Positions 51,643 through 59,390 are shown, counted from the stretch's first letter. The stretch is 64,000 nucleotides of DNA from an uncultured Christensenella sp. (GCA_949287655.1 CASEHD010000003.1:161349-225348); one strand, 5' to 3'. Numbers and translations: made by a program. The notes: generated from the sequence alone by a model not told the origin.

Positions 51643-52076
51643 TCTTCACCTCTCAAAAATTCGGGGTTGTCCCACTTGTTGCCGATGATTTCGAGTTCAT
51701 CTTGTGGAGATTCGAGCCAATCGTGTAAATAGCCGTAAAGATTGCCGCCCACTTGGTCAAAGCCCACACCCATGTCCCAAATATTAATTGTTGCGACGAT
51801 GTTTTCCTCTGCCTCATACGCCCCTAGTGTACTAGGGTCATGTGCCTCATAAAAGTAATGAAGCTGCACGATATCCCCCTCGAATATCTTGTTGTCGTTC
51901 TTGTCGTACAGCCCCGTGAACTGTCCGACGGTTTCGGGGTCAACCTCAATCGTGTCTAACCCGTTATGTATGCAAGTCATACCTGCGAGGTGTACGATGT
52001 CGCCCTCGACCCAATAACCGCCGTCTTTGCAACAGTCATTCGCTTTTGCTTTGCCTCTGAAAAGTATCTCTCTCAT
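51639..52076 (-). CDS. YopX-family phage protein
   Basis: The 145-residue protein begins MREILFRGKAKAN and contains VEGDIVHLAG, DPETVGQFTGLYDKNDNKIFEGDIV and a C-terminal beta domain, all typical of YopX (SPbeta). YopX proteins are common in phages of Firmicutes; their role is unknown. Confidence 0.88.
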   Translation of the reverse strand: MREILFRGKAKANDCCKDGGYWVEGDIVHLAGMTCIHNGLDTIEVDPETVGQFTGLYDKNDNKIFEGDIVQLHYFYEAHDPSTLGAYEAEENIVATINIWDMGVGFDQVGGNLYGYLHDWLESPQDELEIIGNKWDNPEFLRGEE

Positions 52077-52096
52077 AAATCACTCCTTTATGTTTT

Positions 52097-53005
52097 TTAT
52101 ATAGTCCATTTATTGTCTCGCACTTGAAACGCGTCTCCGTGCTGTATTATGTCGGGATAATTGCTTTTCGCAATCTTCATTGCGTACTTATCTATCTCGT
52201 ATGCGTGATACTCGACATTTGTAAATCCCATTTTGTCTAAACAATATCGACCTGTCCCAATGCCGTCATACATAGAAAGCACTACGATTTTTTCGTCTTT
52301 TGGCATGTCTTTCAACGCGCCGTTAAGTATATGTATAATAACCTCTGCCGTCCAACCATTACCAACAGCCTTGTATCTCTCTGATTCGGGAACGCCCTGC
52401 GTGTAATTTATAGGCAATGTTTGTAAAGCCTCACACTCATTGATTGTTAAATTTGTATACATAGACTTATCTTCGTTCAAGATATAATGCTGTGGGTGTC
52501 CTTTCTTTGTGGTTACGGTATAAGACTTTTCAGCATTAAAAGTCCTTAACACATCTATCTTCCTTTTATCTGAGTTTTTGAAAAACGGAGCATAAACCCA
52601 TTTGCCAATAGCTCTCCATTTGTGGTTGTTCGGATTAAATATATCTCGAAAATAAATATGCCTATCTTCAGGCTGTTTGACATCGCCACAATTATGGCAA
52701 TAAATACGATAGCGGTTTTGTGCAGATACCAAAGCTGAATTTATCTCAATGTACCTTGCCCCCGTATCTTTCGTTAAAAACGTACCGTCCCAAACTCCGA
52801 ATTGCTTTTTAATCTCGTCCTTTATCGCTTGCGCCGCCGACTTGTTGTTTTCATACAGAAAATAGTCAGGATTGAATTTTTCCTTTGCTATCAGATAATT
52901 TTTGAACAGTTCCCAACCCATACCCGACGGCTCAGTTTCTCTATTGTTCTTTTGTGCGATCGACCAATATGTGCAGGGTGACCCGCCGATTAAAAGCTTT
53001 ATCAT
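52097..53005 (-). CDS. Circularly permuted DNA cytosine-5 methyltransferase
   Basis: The 302-residue protein has C5-methyltransferase motifs in rotated order. Motif IV is GGSPC with the catalytic C11; then come motif VI E52-N-N, motif VIII QNRYR (96-100), and motif X AVGNGW (213-218). Only after these comes the SAM-binding motif I, SMYDGIGTG (244-252), with E270 of motif II. Normal enzymes start with motif I. All key residues are kept, so activity is likely. The target-recognition part between VIII and X is short. It may protect phage DNA from host restriction. The gene is A/T-rich compared with neighbours. Confidence 0.85.
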   Translation of the reverse strand: MIKLLIGGSPCTYWSIAQKNNRETEPSGMGWELFKNYLIAKEKFNPDYFLYENNKSAAQAIKDEIKKQFGVWDGTFLTKDTGARYIEINSALVSAQNRYRIYCHNCGDVKQPEDRHIYFRDIFNPNNHKWRAIGKWVYAPFFKNSDKRKIDVLRTFNAEKSYTVTTKKGHPQHYILNEDKSMYTNLTINECEALQTLPINYTQGVPESERYKAVGNGWTAEVIIHILNGALKDMPKDEKIVVLSMYDGIGTGRYCLDKMGFTNVEYHAYEIDKYAMKIAKSNYPDIIQHGDAFQVRDNKWTI

Positions 53006-53017
53006 AATCCCTCTCTT

Positions 53018-53842
53018 TTAAATCTCTATATCATCAAAGTTCTGCAAGTCTTTACGCCATTCTTCAAGTTCGTCCTTTGAATACGTCCGTTCAAGCGCAG
53101 AGGTCGCCGTCGTCTCTGCTCCTCGCCAGGCTTCCGCGAAAAGCTCCCACTTTCTAATCGGCGTCGAACCCACGCGCCAGTCCCTGTTTTCATTCCACGT
53201 CCAAAAGCTGACCGCTTCCGCTTCCGACCGGTGGAGCGTTTCGGTAAAGTATGTAATTACCTCGCTTTTCGTGGGTTTATTCTTCTTCTTTTCCTGTTCG
53301 GTAAGGGGGGATATAGGGGGAATAAGAATAATATTATTCTTCTCTCTATCTTTCTCTATATCTATCTCTGTGTTACAATTTGTTACAACGCTGTTACAAT
53401 TTGTTACAACGCTGTTACAATGTAACGCTTTACCCTCAAAACTTGCCTTTTCGAGTTCGTTTTTCTGCGCTTCATTTTGCTTTAAAGCGCGGTGTTTCCT
53501 TACCCTTTCGGCGGTCTGAGTTTCTGAGCCTATGCAGTCCTGCAAAGCCGTCATATACAAAGTGTCGTTGTCCAAACGCTCAACAACACCAAAACGTATA
53601 AGCGCCTCAATAGCCAATTCGACAACGTTTACGTCCTCATCTAAGAGTAGCGCGAGTTCCTCGTTCGGGCTCGGCATAATGCGGTCGTACTTTATAACGC
53701 CATCCGTCTTCAGGCTCTTTAACTGCATTTTGAGATAGACTATCGCTAAGCTGTCCCCCTGCGGTAACTTTCTTAACGCTTTGACATACTTTTCGTCAAA
53801 AAAGTCTTCTTTAAGTTTCAGCCAATAGTACCGTTTTTCCAT
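53018..53842 (-). CDS. Phage replisome organizer / replication initiator
   Basis: The 274-residue protein starts MEKRYYWLKLKEDFFDEKYVKALRKL, the N-terminal winged-helix signature of phage replisome organizers (Rep_Org_N), about 1-120. The middle is a low-complexity linker and the C-terminal part (about 190-274) has a DnaD-like WTWNENRDWRVGSTPIRKWELFAEAW segment. It would bind the phage origin and load the host helicase. Five phased TGTTACAA sites lie inside its linker-coding part. Confidence 0.88.
   Translation of the reverse strand: MEKRYYWLKLKEDFFDEKYVKALRKLPQGDSLAIVYLKMQLKSLKTDGVIKYDRIMPSPNEELALLLDEDVNVVELAIEALIRFGVVERLDNDTLYMTALQDCIGSETQTAERVRKHRALKQNEAQKNELEKASFEGKALHCNSVVTNCNSVVTNCNTEIDIEKDREKNNIILIPPISPLTEQEKKKNKPTKSEVITYFTETLHRSEAEAVSFWTWNENRDWRVGSTPIRKWELFAEAWRGAETTATSALERTYSKDELEEWRKDLQNFDDIEI
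53371..53420. repeat. Phased iterons, likely phage replication origin
   Basis: TGTTACAA occurs at 53371, 53381, 53392, 53402 and 53413, spaced 10, 11, 10, 11 bp, that is on one face of the helix. The repeat encodes CNSVVTNCNSVVTNCN in the organizer linker. An A/T-rich stretch lies beside it at 53320-53370. Confidence 0.75.
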
Positions 53843-53848
53843 TTTCTT

Positions 53849-54163
53849 TCACCTCAGCGGCGCGGTTGCGAAATACCTTTTACAGTGTCTTTTCCACGCC
53901 TGCCCGTCGTCGTATGCTTCCTCTGCTTTCCAGTAAAAAGCGTCTTTCAAATCGTCCTCGTAAACGTCTACAAGTTCGCTTATGTCGATAAGTTCGAGTT
54001 CTTTTAACGCATTCATTGCCTTGACAAACGCCGCTCTGTCCAGCCCTGCCGCCTTTCCGGTCTTGTCTTTCACGATATCGAAAAGCGCGTCGATTACCTC
54101 GTCGTCGTCAACATAGATTTCGACCTGTTCGTCTTGAACGTAACATTTCAGTATGTAGTCCAT
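53849..54163 (-). CDS. Small acidic phage protein
   Basis: A 104-residue acidic protein (YVDDDEVIDALFDIV ... ELIDISELVDVYEDDLKDAFYW) between SSB and replisome organizer. No domain is recognised; a replication accessory role is possible by position. Confidence 0.6.
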   Translation of the reverse strand: MDYILKCYVQDEQVEIYVDDDEVIDALFDIVKDKTGKAAGLDRAAFVKAMNALKELELIDISELVDVYEDDLKDAFYWKAEEAYDDGQAWKRHCKRYFATAPLR

Positions 54164-54174
54164 ATCGCACCCCT

Positions 54175-54567
54175 TTAAAACGGTAAATTGTCGTCTGACG
54201 TGTCTACCTCTTCGAGTTCGTCCACGCTGTTTTCGGTTTTAAGCCCGTCAGAGCCATTTTGAGCCGTGTTCTTCTTCAAGCTAAGGAATTCCACCTCGCT
54301 TACAGTAATTTGAAAATCCTTGCGTTTAGCGCCGTCTTTCGTTTCATACTCGTTAAAGTGTCCTGATCCGACAACTCCGACCCTGTCGCCTTTAGACAAT
54401 TTGTCGCCGACGACCGTCGCAGTCGTACGGAAAGCAACGCAATTGAAGTAGTCCACTTTGTCTTTACCTGCGTTTACAGCGAGCGTGAATTTTGCGAACT
54501 CAACGCCGTTGCCGCTCCCTTTTTCAGGGTCTCTTGTAAGATTGCCTATTAAAATTACTTTGTTCAT
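54175..54567 (-). CDS. ssb: Single-stranded DNA-binding protein
   Basis: The 130-residue protein has an OB fold (MNKVILIGNLTRDPE, FTLAVNAG, DYFNCVAFRTTATVV, KGDRVGVVG) and the acidic C-terminal tip DDNLPF that recruits partner proteins. It would coat single strands during phage replication and recombination. Coupled to the tiny gene before it. Confidence 0.93.
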   Translation of the reverse strand: MNKVILIGNLTRDPEKGSGNGVEFAKFTLAVNAGKDKVDYFNCVAFRTTATVVGDKLSKGDRVGVVGSGHFNEYETKDGAKRKDFQITVSEVEFLSLKKNTAQNGSDGLKTENSVDELEEVDTSDDNLPF

Positions 54568-54647
54568 TTGTTCCCTCCTGCTATCGCGAGCAGTACCCCT
54601 ACGAGTACTCCCACAACAACGAACGTGATTATTATTGTCGCTTGCAT
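54564..54647 (-). CDS. 27-residue single-helix membrane peptide
   Basis: MQATIIITFVVVGVLVGVLLAIAGGNK-type peptide: one membrane helix of about 20 residues and a short tail. Its stop overlaps the ssb start (ATGA), and its start overlaps the end of the HNHc nuclease gene. Exact fit between two genes with overlaps on both sides suggests a real coupled gene, though no homologue is known to me. Confidence 0.5.
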   Translation of the reverse strand: MQATIIITFVVVGVLVGVLLAIAGGNK

Positions 54648-55303
54648 TTGAGTCTGTAAACCTTTGCGATTTTATCGTCTATCTTCACCCTGTCGGACAG
54701 GTGGTATCTTTCGATAAACGCATTGTCGCCGATTGTATGTAGCTCCGTGTGGTGGTCTCTGCAAAGCGGTAAACACCGTCTGCCGAGGTGGTCGACCTTT
54801 TCCCGGTCGTTGCCGATGCCTACGCGGTCGATATGGTGCAACTCCGCTTTCCGTCCGCAGACAATACAACGTTTGTGTATTAAACACGCATATATCGCGC
54901 GGTCTATGTCCTCGCAGAGGTCAAGCAACGATATTTTTGTCGGCACACCGTTTTCTACGATGAACTCAACGAGAAAATCGATAAACTCGCTCGCGAGCGC
55001 TTCGGGACAGTCCGCAAGGGAAAAGTCGCCGCACATTCTCTCTAAGCGTTTGAGCCGAAAGTCGAGTTTGAGTTGCCTTTTTAGGGTTTCGGGATATTCC
55101 CCGACCCACTCGCCTATCTCGCCGATAAGCGCGTATATCTTTTTACGCTGTTCTGCGGTGATCGCGCGCCTGTCCACTAAGAGGACGCGGGCTTCACGAG
55201 GCGACTGTCTTAAAAACTCTCCGAGGTTGTCCACCTGGACGGAGACTGTCGCGGTGCCCGTTTTCTCGTCGAACGCTGTCACCTTTCCGTCGATAACGTT
55301 CAT
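54632..55303 (-). CDS. Putative HNHc nuclease (phage type)
   Basis: A 223-residue protein. The C-terminal region has CIVCGRKAELHHIDRVGIGND followed by LCRDHHTELH, an HNH fold with two Cys and several His. The N-terminal half matches the phage HNHc_6 family seen beside recombination genes. It probably processes recombination intermediates together with the annealing protein and SSB. Confidence 0.82.
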   Translation of the reverse strand: MNVIDGKVTAFDEKTGTATVSVQVDNLGEFLRQSPREARVLLVDRRAITAEQRKKIYALIGEIGEWVGEYPETLKRQLKLDFRLKRLERMCGDFSLADCPEALASEFIDFLVEFIVENGVPTKISLLDLCEDIDRAIYACLIHKRCIVCGRKAELHHIDRVGIGNDREKVDHLGRRCLPLCRDHHTELHTIGDNAFIERYHLSDRVKIDDKIAKVYRLKCKRQ

Positions 55304-56067
55304 ATCTCTTTCTTTTCTTTGCGTTTAAGGCTCGCGCCGTAACGCAGTTCTTCGGCGGTCAGTTGTTCCGCGCTCTCTTTGTGACAGTACTTTGCGAACG
55401 CTTCCGGATTGCCGCCCGCCGAAATAAACTCATTGAACGCTTCGTCCCATTCGAGGTCGCCCGATGACGACGCTGACGACGCTTCGAAAGGCAAAGTCGG
55501 ATAATCGTTGTACGTTGTTATCGTCGCATTACTTGCCTTTACGCCGTACGTAAAGACCGTTTGACCTTTGTTTTTGATGACGAGTTTGTTTATTCTGCGG
55601 TTGTCGTCGTAGCCGATTTCCGCGACGTCGAAAGACTGGTATTTATATTTGAGCCTGTATTTCGCATTTCCTCTGCCGTCCGTGCCGTCCGCGACCGTTG
55701 CGACGTTCAGAAAAATAAACGGTGACGTGTAGAGTTCGCGACCTATGCCCCACTTTGTGCCCGCACGTTTGAAAGCGTCAGACGCCTCGCCTTTCTTTTC
55801 GTTGCCCTCTCCGTCCTCGCGGGACTCAACGCCGCAGTCCCATTTCCATATTACGGCTCTGTCCGTCTGTATAACGCCTATGCCGCAATAAAGATTGCCC
55901 TTTATTTCCTTGTAGTCGCACTCCCATTTATCCTCGCCGAACGTTTCGTCGAGCAAGTCCATATCCGTGCGGGCGGTCTTGTAGAGAAGCGCGACTGCGC
56001 CTTTCTCCGTAACCTGCTTGACCTTGACCTCGATTTCGTCAGCTCTTAAAAGTCTGAATATACTCAT
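55300..56067 (-). CDS. Rad52/22-like single-strand annealing protein
   Basis: The 255-residue protein shows the Rad52-like pattern: an N-terminal helix and sheet (ARTDMDLLDETFGEDKWE) and the conserved EASDAFKRAGTKWGIGRELY. An annealing protein with SSB and a nuclease forms a phage recombination set. Its ATG/stop overlaps with the HNHc gene suggest co-translation. The C-terminal 60 residues are a variable linker. Confidence 0.8.
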   Translation of the reverse strand: MSIFRLLRADEIEVKVKQVTEKGAVALLYKTARTDMDLLDETFGEDKWECDYKEIKGNLYCGIGVIQTDRAVIWKWDCGVESREDGEGNEKKGEASDAFKRAGTKWGIGRELYTSPFIFLNVATVADGTDGRGNAKYRLKYKYQSFDVAEIGYDDNRRINKLVIKNKGQTVFTYGVKASNATITTYNDYPTLPFEASSASSSGDLEWDEAFNEFISAGGNPEAFAKYCHKESAEQLTAEELRYGASLKRKEKKEI

Positions 56068-56079
56068 TTTGTAGTCACC

Positions 56080-56610
56080 TCACCTTATTATCAAGCTCGT
56101 ATTCGTTTTGAGGCACGCGCCCGCGACCTCTACGCCCCCTTTAAGTGCTTTGCCGATTTTCGTTTTGTCCGGGCTTCTATCAATCTTGACGACGGTAAAC
56201 TCGTCGGGGATTACGTTTTCGTCGAGTATGTCGACGGACGTGCTCTGCCGTGTCGTCAGCATAACGTCGTCGCTCTCAATCTTCTTGTCTCCGAAAGCGA
56301 CCATACTCGCCGCAATTCCCCTTTTGAGCCTGTCCGCAAGGTTTGCCTTTGCCTTTGCGCGGTCTCCGATCGCTTTCGCTCTCGCTTTGAGCATTTCGCT
56401 GTCGCCGGTCAGACGTGTAACGTACAGCGCGGTGTCGGTTAGCTTCTTTTTGCGGTCAATGCCGAGCGTCGCTATCTCTGCGTCCAGGTCGAACACCTCA
56501 CCCGTTTCAGGGTCAACGTAAAGACCGCTTTCATCGTCGAAAGTCATTTCTTCCGCTTTTGCGTACAGCTCCGTCAGCCGACTGTCGATATTGAATAAGC
56601 TGTCTTTCAT
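56080..56610 (-). CDS. Siphovirus Gp157-like protein
   Basis: The 176-residue protein has the Gp157 layout: a helical N-terminus (FDDESGLYVDPETGEVFD), the ADRLKRGIAASM segment and a strand pair (DDVMLTTRQSTSVDILDENVIPDEF). Gp157 family members occur beside annealing proteins in phages. Start chosen at 56610; an in-frame ATG 33 bases upstream lies within the previous gene. Confidence 0.82.
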   Translation of the reverse strand: MKDSLFNIDSRLTELYAKAEEMTFDDESGLYVDPETGEVFDLDAEIATLGIDRKKKLTDTALYVTRLTGDSEMLKARAKAIGDRAKAKANLADRLKRGIAASMVAFGDKKIESDDVMLTTRQSTSVDILDENVIPDEFTVVKIDRSPDKTKIGKALKGGVEVAGACLKTNTSLIIR

Positions 56611-56873
56611 ATCGCCGCCCTCACTATCTCTCTTACGCCGCAATTCTTTATCTGCGCGGACTTGACAAACGCGATGATATACCCGCGCTTCGTCAGCCTT
56701 TCGATTGCCTGCCTCTTTGCGGAAATTCTCGCGATTTCGTTGTTGTGTGTGCTGTCATTGAATACCTCAAACTCGACGTCCTCGGTCGTAGTGATTTCCC
56801 TGTTCGGTGCTTTGTTTGAATACTCGTCGAAAATCTCGACTTTGACCTCTACTTTGTACCACATAGTAGTCAT
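56607..56873 (-). CDS. Small phage protein
   Basis: An 88-residue protein of alternating strands (WYKVEVKVEIFDEYSNKAPNREI...) and one helix (IARISAKRQAIERLTKRG). GGAGG lies upstream of the ATG at 56873. Unknown function. Confidence 0.6.
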   Translation of the reverse strand: MTTMWYKVEVKVEIFDEYSNKAPNREITTTEDVEFEVFNDSTHNNEIARISAKRQAIERLTKRGYIIAFVKSAQIKNCGVREIVRAAI

Positions 56874-56892
56874 TCTTATTCCCTCCAATTCG

Positions 56893-57159
56893 TTATATTT
56901 TTGTCTTTCTCACCGAAAGGTTTGCGATTGCTGTATTGCCGGTGCGGTAATCCCTGCGCCCGAACGACGTTTCCGCTCTCGTATAAAGCTCCCCGACCGT
57001 CTTGCCGAGTACTGCGCACAGCTTGTCCATATCGGACGGTATCGGCAACGTTTTGTCGTTCTCGATCGTCGAGAGTATCATTGCCGACGTGCCGACCTTT
57101 TCCGCGACAGCCGTCTGCGACAGTCCGAGCGCCTGTCTTGCTTCCTTTACCTTTGACAT
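56893..57159 (-). CDS. XRE-family helix-turn-helix protein 1
   Basis: An 88-residue protein with a Cro/CI-type HTH (ARQALGLSQTAVAEKVGTSAMILSTIENDKTLPI; recognition helix near 24-36). Probably controls early phage genes. It overlaps the previous gene by 13 bases. Confidence 0.85.
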   Translation of the reverse strand: MSKVKEARQALGLSQTAVAEKVGTSAMILSTIENDKTLPIPSDMDKLCAVLGKTVGELYTRAETSFGRRDYRTGNTAIANLSVRKTKI

Positions 57160-57623
57160 TGTTTAATCACCCCCTCCAAATTTGCCAGCGCACCCGTCAG
57201 CTTGATAACGACGTTGTGCAAGTTCGTTTCCGCTTTCGTAGGTCTGTCGATTTCGTCTTCGGTACAGTTCCACGTTCTGCCGTTTTCGAAAGCTACCTCG
57301 TAAAACTTGCCGACTATATCCGTAACCGTTCCGAACGTTCCCGCCGGGCAGAACGACAAGTCCTTTTTAAATACGACCGTTTCGCCGAGCTTGTAAGCCT
57401 TTGCCGCGCCTTTTTCCGTTATGGTCAGCGAGTCCGTCGGGCAGACGATGATTTCGCCCTGCGACCACCTCACCGCCCAACCAAAGCGCCCGGTCTTTAA
57501 AAGCTCTTGTCTGACGACGATACCTCTCTCGCCGACCTGGGGCGTATGAAACGGGGCTATATAATGCGCCTTGATATCAACAAACATAACCTCGTCTCCG
57601 ATTTCAATTTTGTTTTCGTTCAT
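57147..57623 (-). CDS. Phage protein with SH3-like beta domains
   Basis: A 158-residue protein. Two or three KOW/SH3-like segments (IGDEVMFVDIKAHY, VGERGIVVRQELL, LGETVVFKKDLSFCPAGTFGTVTDI) suggest small beta-barrels. No enzyme motif. Start at 57623 after GGAGAGGAG; its ATG overlaps the stop of the 51-residue gene upstream. Confidence 0.6.
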   Translation of the reverse strand: MNENKIEIGDEVMFVDIKAHYIAPFHTPQVGERGIVVRQELLKTGRFGWAVRWSQGEIIVCPTDSLTITEKGAAKAYKLGETVVFKKDLSFCPAGTFGTVTDIVGKFYEVAFENGRTWNCTEDEIDRPTKAETNLHNVVIKLTGALANLEGVIKQCQR

Positions 57624-57775
57624 TCTTTCTCCTCTCCCTGTAAAAATTCCATATCTTTGTGCAACTTTCCGCTTACAATTAATAAGCGTATTGCTTTGAT
57701 TGCAGTAATGAATTCGCCCGAAAACCCGCACGCTTTCATAAGCTCGATTGTCTCTTTAAATTCTTCGTCTTTCAT
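57620..57775 (-). CDS. 51-residue helical phage protein
   Basis: MKDEEFKETIELMKACGFSG... then a helix ending in QGEEKE. AGGAG lies nine bases upstream and the stop overlaps the next start (ATGA). It fills an otherwise empty gap in the operon, so it is probably real. Function unknown. Confidence 0.6.
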   Translation of the reverse strand: MKDEEFKETIELMKACGFSGEFITAIKAIRLLIVSGKLHKDMEFLQGEEKE

Positions 57776-57789
57776 AATCCTTTACTCCT

Positions 57790-58440
57790 TTACAAAATCG
57801 CCTTAACGTACCTTATTGCTTCGAGATATTCTTTGCGATACTGTTCGTTATCAGCGTGTGTTTCGTTTACTTTGTTCTCAAAATCGGCTATCGTGCCAAA
57901 AAAACAACCACAGCGCACATAAATTTCACTCATTGTTTTGAAAAAATATGTACAACCTTTTCTGCTTCCGATACGATCGATTTTCAAAACGCGATCGATT
58001 TTGTCGTGTATGTTCTCAAAGAGTAGGTCGTTTTCAAGGTTGCACCGCTCGCCGAACGAGCAACACTTGCCGAACGAGCACTGCTCGCCGAACGAGCAAC
58101 ACTTGCCGAACGAGCACCACTCGCCGAACGAGCACCACTCGCCGAACGAGCAACACTTGCCGAACGAGCACCACTTGCCGAACGAGCACTGCTCGCCGAA
58201 CGAGCACCGCTCGCCGAACGAGCAACACTTGCCGAACGAGCAACACTTGCCGAACGAGCACTGCTCGCCGAACGAGCAACACTTGCCGAACGAGCACTGC
58301 TCGCCGAACGAGCACCGCTCGCCGAACGAGCACCGCTCGCCGAAATTTTTAATCAGTGAATAATCACCGGTCGGACAGATAAGGCGACCGTTTTCATCGC
58401 GCTCGAAATTCTCCATATCCTGTATTGTGTAAACTTTCAT
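57790..58440 (-). CDS. Cys-rich hexapeptide-repeat protein
   Basis: The 216-residue protein has a short N-terminal segment, then 16 perfect-pattern repeats Cys-Ser-Phe-Gly-x-x (residues 37-132; x-x is ER, EQ, KC, KW or EW), and a helical C-terminal domain of about 80 residues. The period of six with a regular Phe and Gly suggests a left-handed beta-helix with a ladder of cysteines. The repeat may bind metal or form a long rod. The DNA repeat of 18 bp keeps several frames open, but only this frame has the flanking protein domains. Confidence 0.75.
   Translation of the reverse strand: MKVYTIQDMENFERDENGRLICPTGDYSLIKNFGERCSFGERCSFGEQCSFGKCCSFGEQCSFGKCCSFGKCCSFGERCSFGEQCSFGKWCSFGKCCSFGEWCSFGEWCSFGKCCSFGEQCSFGKCCSFGERCNLENDLLFENIHDKIDRVLKIDRIGSRKGCTYFFKTMSEIYVRCGCFFGTIADFENKVNETHADNEQYRKEYLEAIRYVKAIL
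58044..58334. repeat. 18-bp tandem repeat array inside the Cys-rich gene
   Basis: About sixteen head-to-tail 18-bp units of form GCCGAACGAGCAnnnnTC, differing only at a few positions. Such arrays expand and contract by slippage without changing the frame. Confidence 0.85.
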
Positions 58441-58452
58441 AATCCCTCCTGT

Positions 58453-58647
58453 TTATTCAAACGATTTGAGCAGTTCGTCCACGGTAACGCCGCAGACCTT
58501 TGCTATTTTGCGAAGCTGTTTCGTTTTCGGCAAGTTCTCGCCGCTCTCCCACTTGGACACGCAATATTTTGACGTGCCCGCTTTCTTCGCGAACTCTTCC
58601 TGCGTACCGACTTTTTTACGCAGGTCTACAAATCTGACCTTTGCCAT
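58453..58647 (-). CDS. XRE-family helix-turn-helix protein 2
   Basis: A 64-residue protein that is almost only a Cro/CI-type HTH (FVDLRKKVGTQEEFAKKAGTSKYCVSKWESGENLPK). Small Cro-like regulator of early genes. Confidence 0.85.
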   Translation of the reverse strand: MAKVRFVDLRKKVGTQEEFAKKAGTSKYCVSKWESGENLPKTKQLRKIAKVCGVTVDELLKSFE

Positions 58648-58827
58648 TTAGTCCTCCTGTTTTTCAGCGAGTATCTTTGCGCCTTTCTTAGCGAGCCAGC
58701 GCATTTGATAAAGCTTCCTTTTCTCTTTGTCGATGACGCGCTCTTTGTTCAGCGCGCACACACCGGCTTTGTACTCTTTGCTGTTTCTGATTGTTTCGAT
58801 TTCCTGTTTTTCTTTTTCGGTTAACAT
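58648..58827 (-). CDS. Small basic helical protein
   Basis: A 59-residue basic protein (MLTEKEKQEIETIRNSKEYKAG ... QMRWLAKKGAKILAEKQED). The start at 58827 is preferred over an ATG far upstream inside the next gene. It directly adjoins the HTH gene; unknown function. Confidence 0.6.
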   Translation of the reverse strand: MLTEKEKQEIETIRNSKEYKAGVCALNKERVIDKEKRKLYQMRWLAKKGAKILAEKQED

Positions 58828-58832
58828 ATCCT

Positions 58833-59060
58833 TTAATCTCCCTTTTTGTGTTTTATTTCTTCCTCGATAAATCCGAGGACAATTTCTTCGATTGTGCAAC
58901 CGAGTAGCTCCGCAAGTCGTGGTATCTCTCTTATGCGCGGTTTCCCTATGCCGTTCTCATAGTTGTACGCCATAACCTCGCTTATTCCGAACGCACGCGC
59001 AAACTCGACTCTCGTTGCAAACTTATTTTTTCTTAACTCTGTAAAACTTTTGATTTTCAT
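58833..59060 (-). CDS. XRE-family helix-turn-helix protein 3
   Basis: A 75-residue Cro-type HTH (RKNKFATRVEFARAFGISEVMAYNYENGIGKPRI) with a short acidic tail. It is the first gene of the long leftward early operon, a position that suits a Cro-like switch protein. Confidence 0.85.
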   Translation of the reverse strand: MKIKSFTELRKNKFATRVEFARAFGISEVMAYNYENGIGKPRIREIPRLAELLGCTIEEIVLGFIEEEIKHKKGD

Positions 59061-59073
59061 TTTGCATAACCTC

Positions 59074-59102
59074 TTGACTTAATTAATTCTTTATGTTAAT
59101 AT
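59074..59102 (+). promoter_or_regulatory. Promoter of the KTSC gene
   Basis: TTGACT (59074-59079), 17-bp spacer, TAATAT (59097-59102). Confidence 0.65.
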
Positions 59103-59109
59103 TGCCGTG

Positions 59110-59136
59110 TTAGCAGTCGCACGCTTAGACTGCTAA
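59110..59136. promoter_or_regulatory. Inverted repeat between the KTSC gene and the early operon
   Basis: TTAGCAGTC and GACTGCTAA, 9-bp perfect arms with a 9-bp spacer. It may be an operator bound by one of the HTH proteins or a leader hairpin of the KTSC transcript. Confidence 0.5.
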
Positions 59137-59160
59137 AATTTATAAAAGGAGGTGAAACAG

Positions 59161-59367
59161 ATGATAAGACAACGTGTTTCTTCGAGCGACATTTACTCAA
59201 TAGGCTACGAAAACGGCACTCTTGAAATCGAGTTTAATTCTGGCGGAATTTATCAATATTACAATGTACCGCTTCACGTAGCGCAAGGGTTTATGTCTGC
59301 CCCGTCTCACGGACGATATTTTCATAGTGTAATCAAAGATCACTATGCGTATCGTCGCATTTGTTAG
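59161..59367 (+). CDS. KTSC-domain protein
   Basis: A 68-residue protein formed by a KTSC domain (SSSDIYSIGYENGTLEIEFNSGGIYQYYNVPLHVAQGFM... YFHSVIKDHYAYRRI), a small beta domain found alone or fused to RNA- and tRNA-related enzymes. It is read opposite to the early operon, with its own promoter, a full GGAGGTG site and a terminator. Start at 59161 rather than an ATG nine bases upstream because of spacing. Confidence 0.88.
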   Translation: MIRQRVSSSDIYSIGYENGTLEIEFNSGGIYQYYNVPLHVAQGFMSAPSHGRYFHSVIKDHYAYRRIC

Positions 59368-59390
59368 GAACGCAATGCGTTCCTTTTTTT
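59367..59390 (+). terminator. Terminator of the KTSC gene
   Basis: GGAACG / CGTTCC around CAATG followed by TTTTTTT. Confidence 0.85.

Noticed and set aside
58044..58334. Regular short repeats resembling a CRISPR array
   Set aside because: Units are 18 bp head-to-tail with no unique spacers, lie inside a coding frame, and no cas gene is near.
57938..58363. Long open frames on the plus strand across the Cys-rich repeat
   Set aside because: An 18-bp repeat without stops keeps several frames open; only the minus frame has proper flanking protein domains and a ribosome site.
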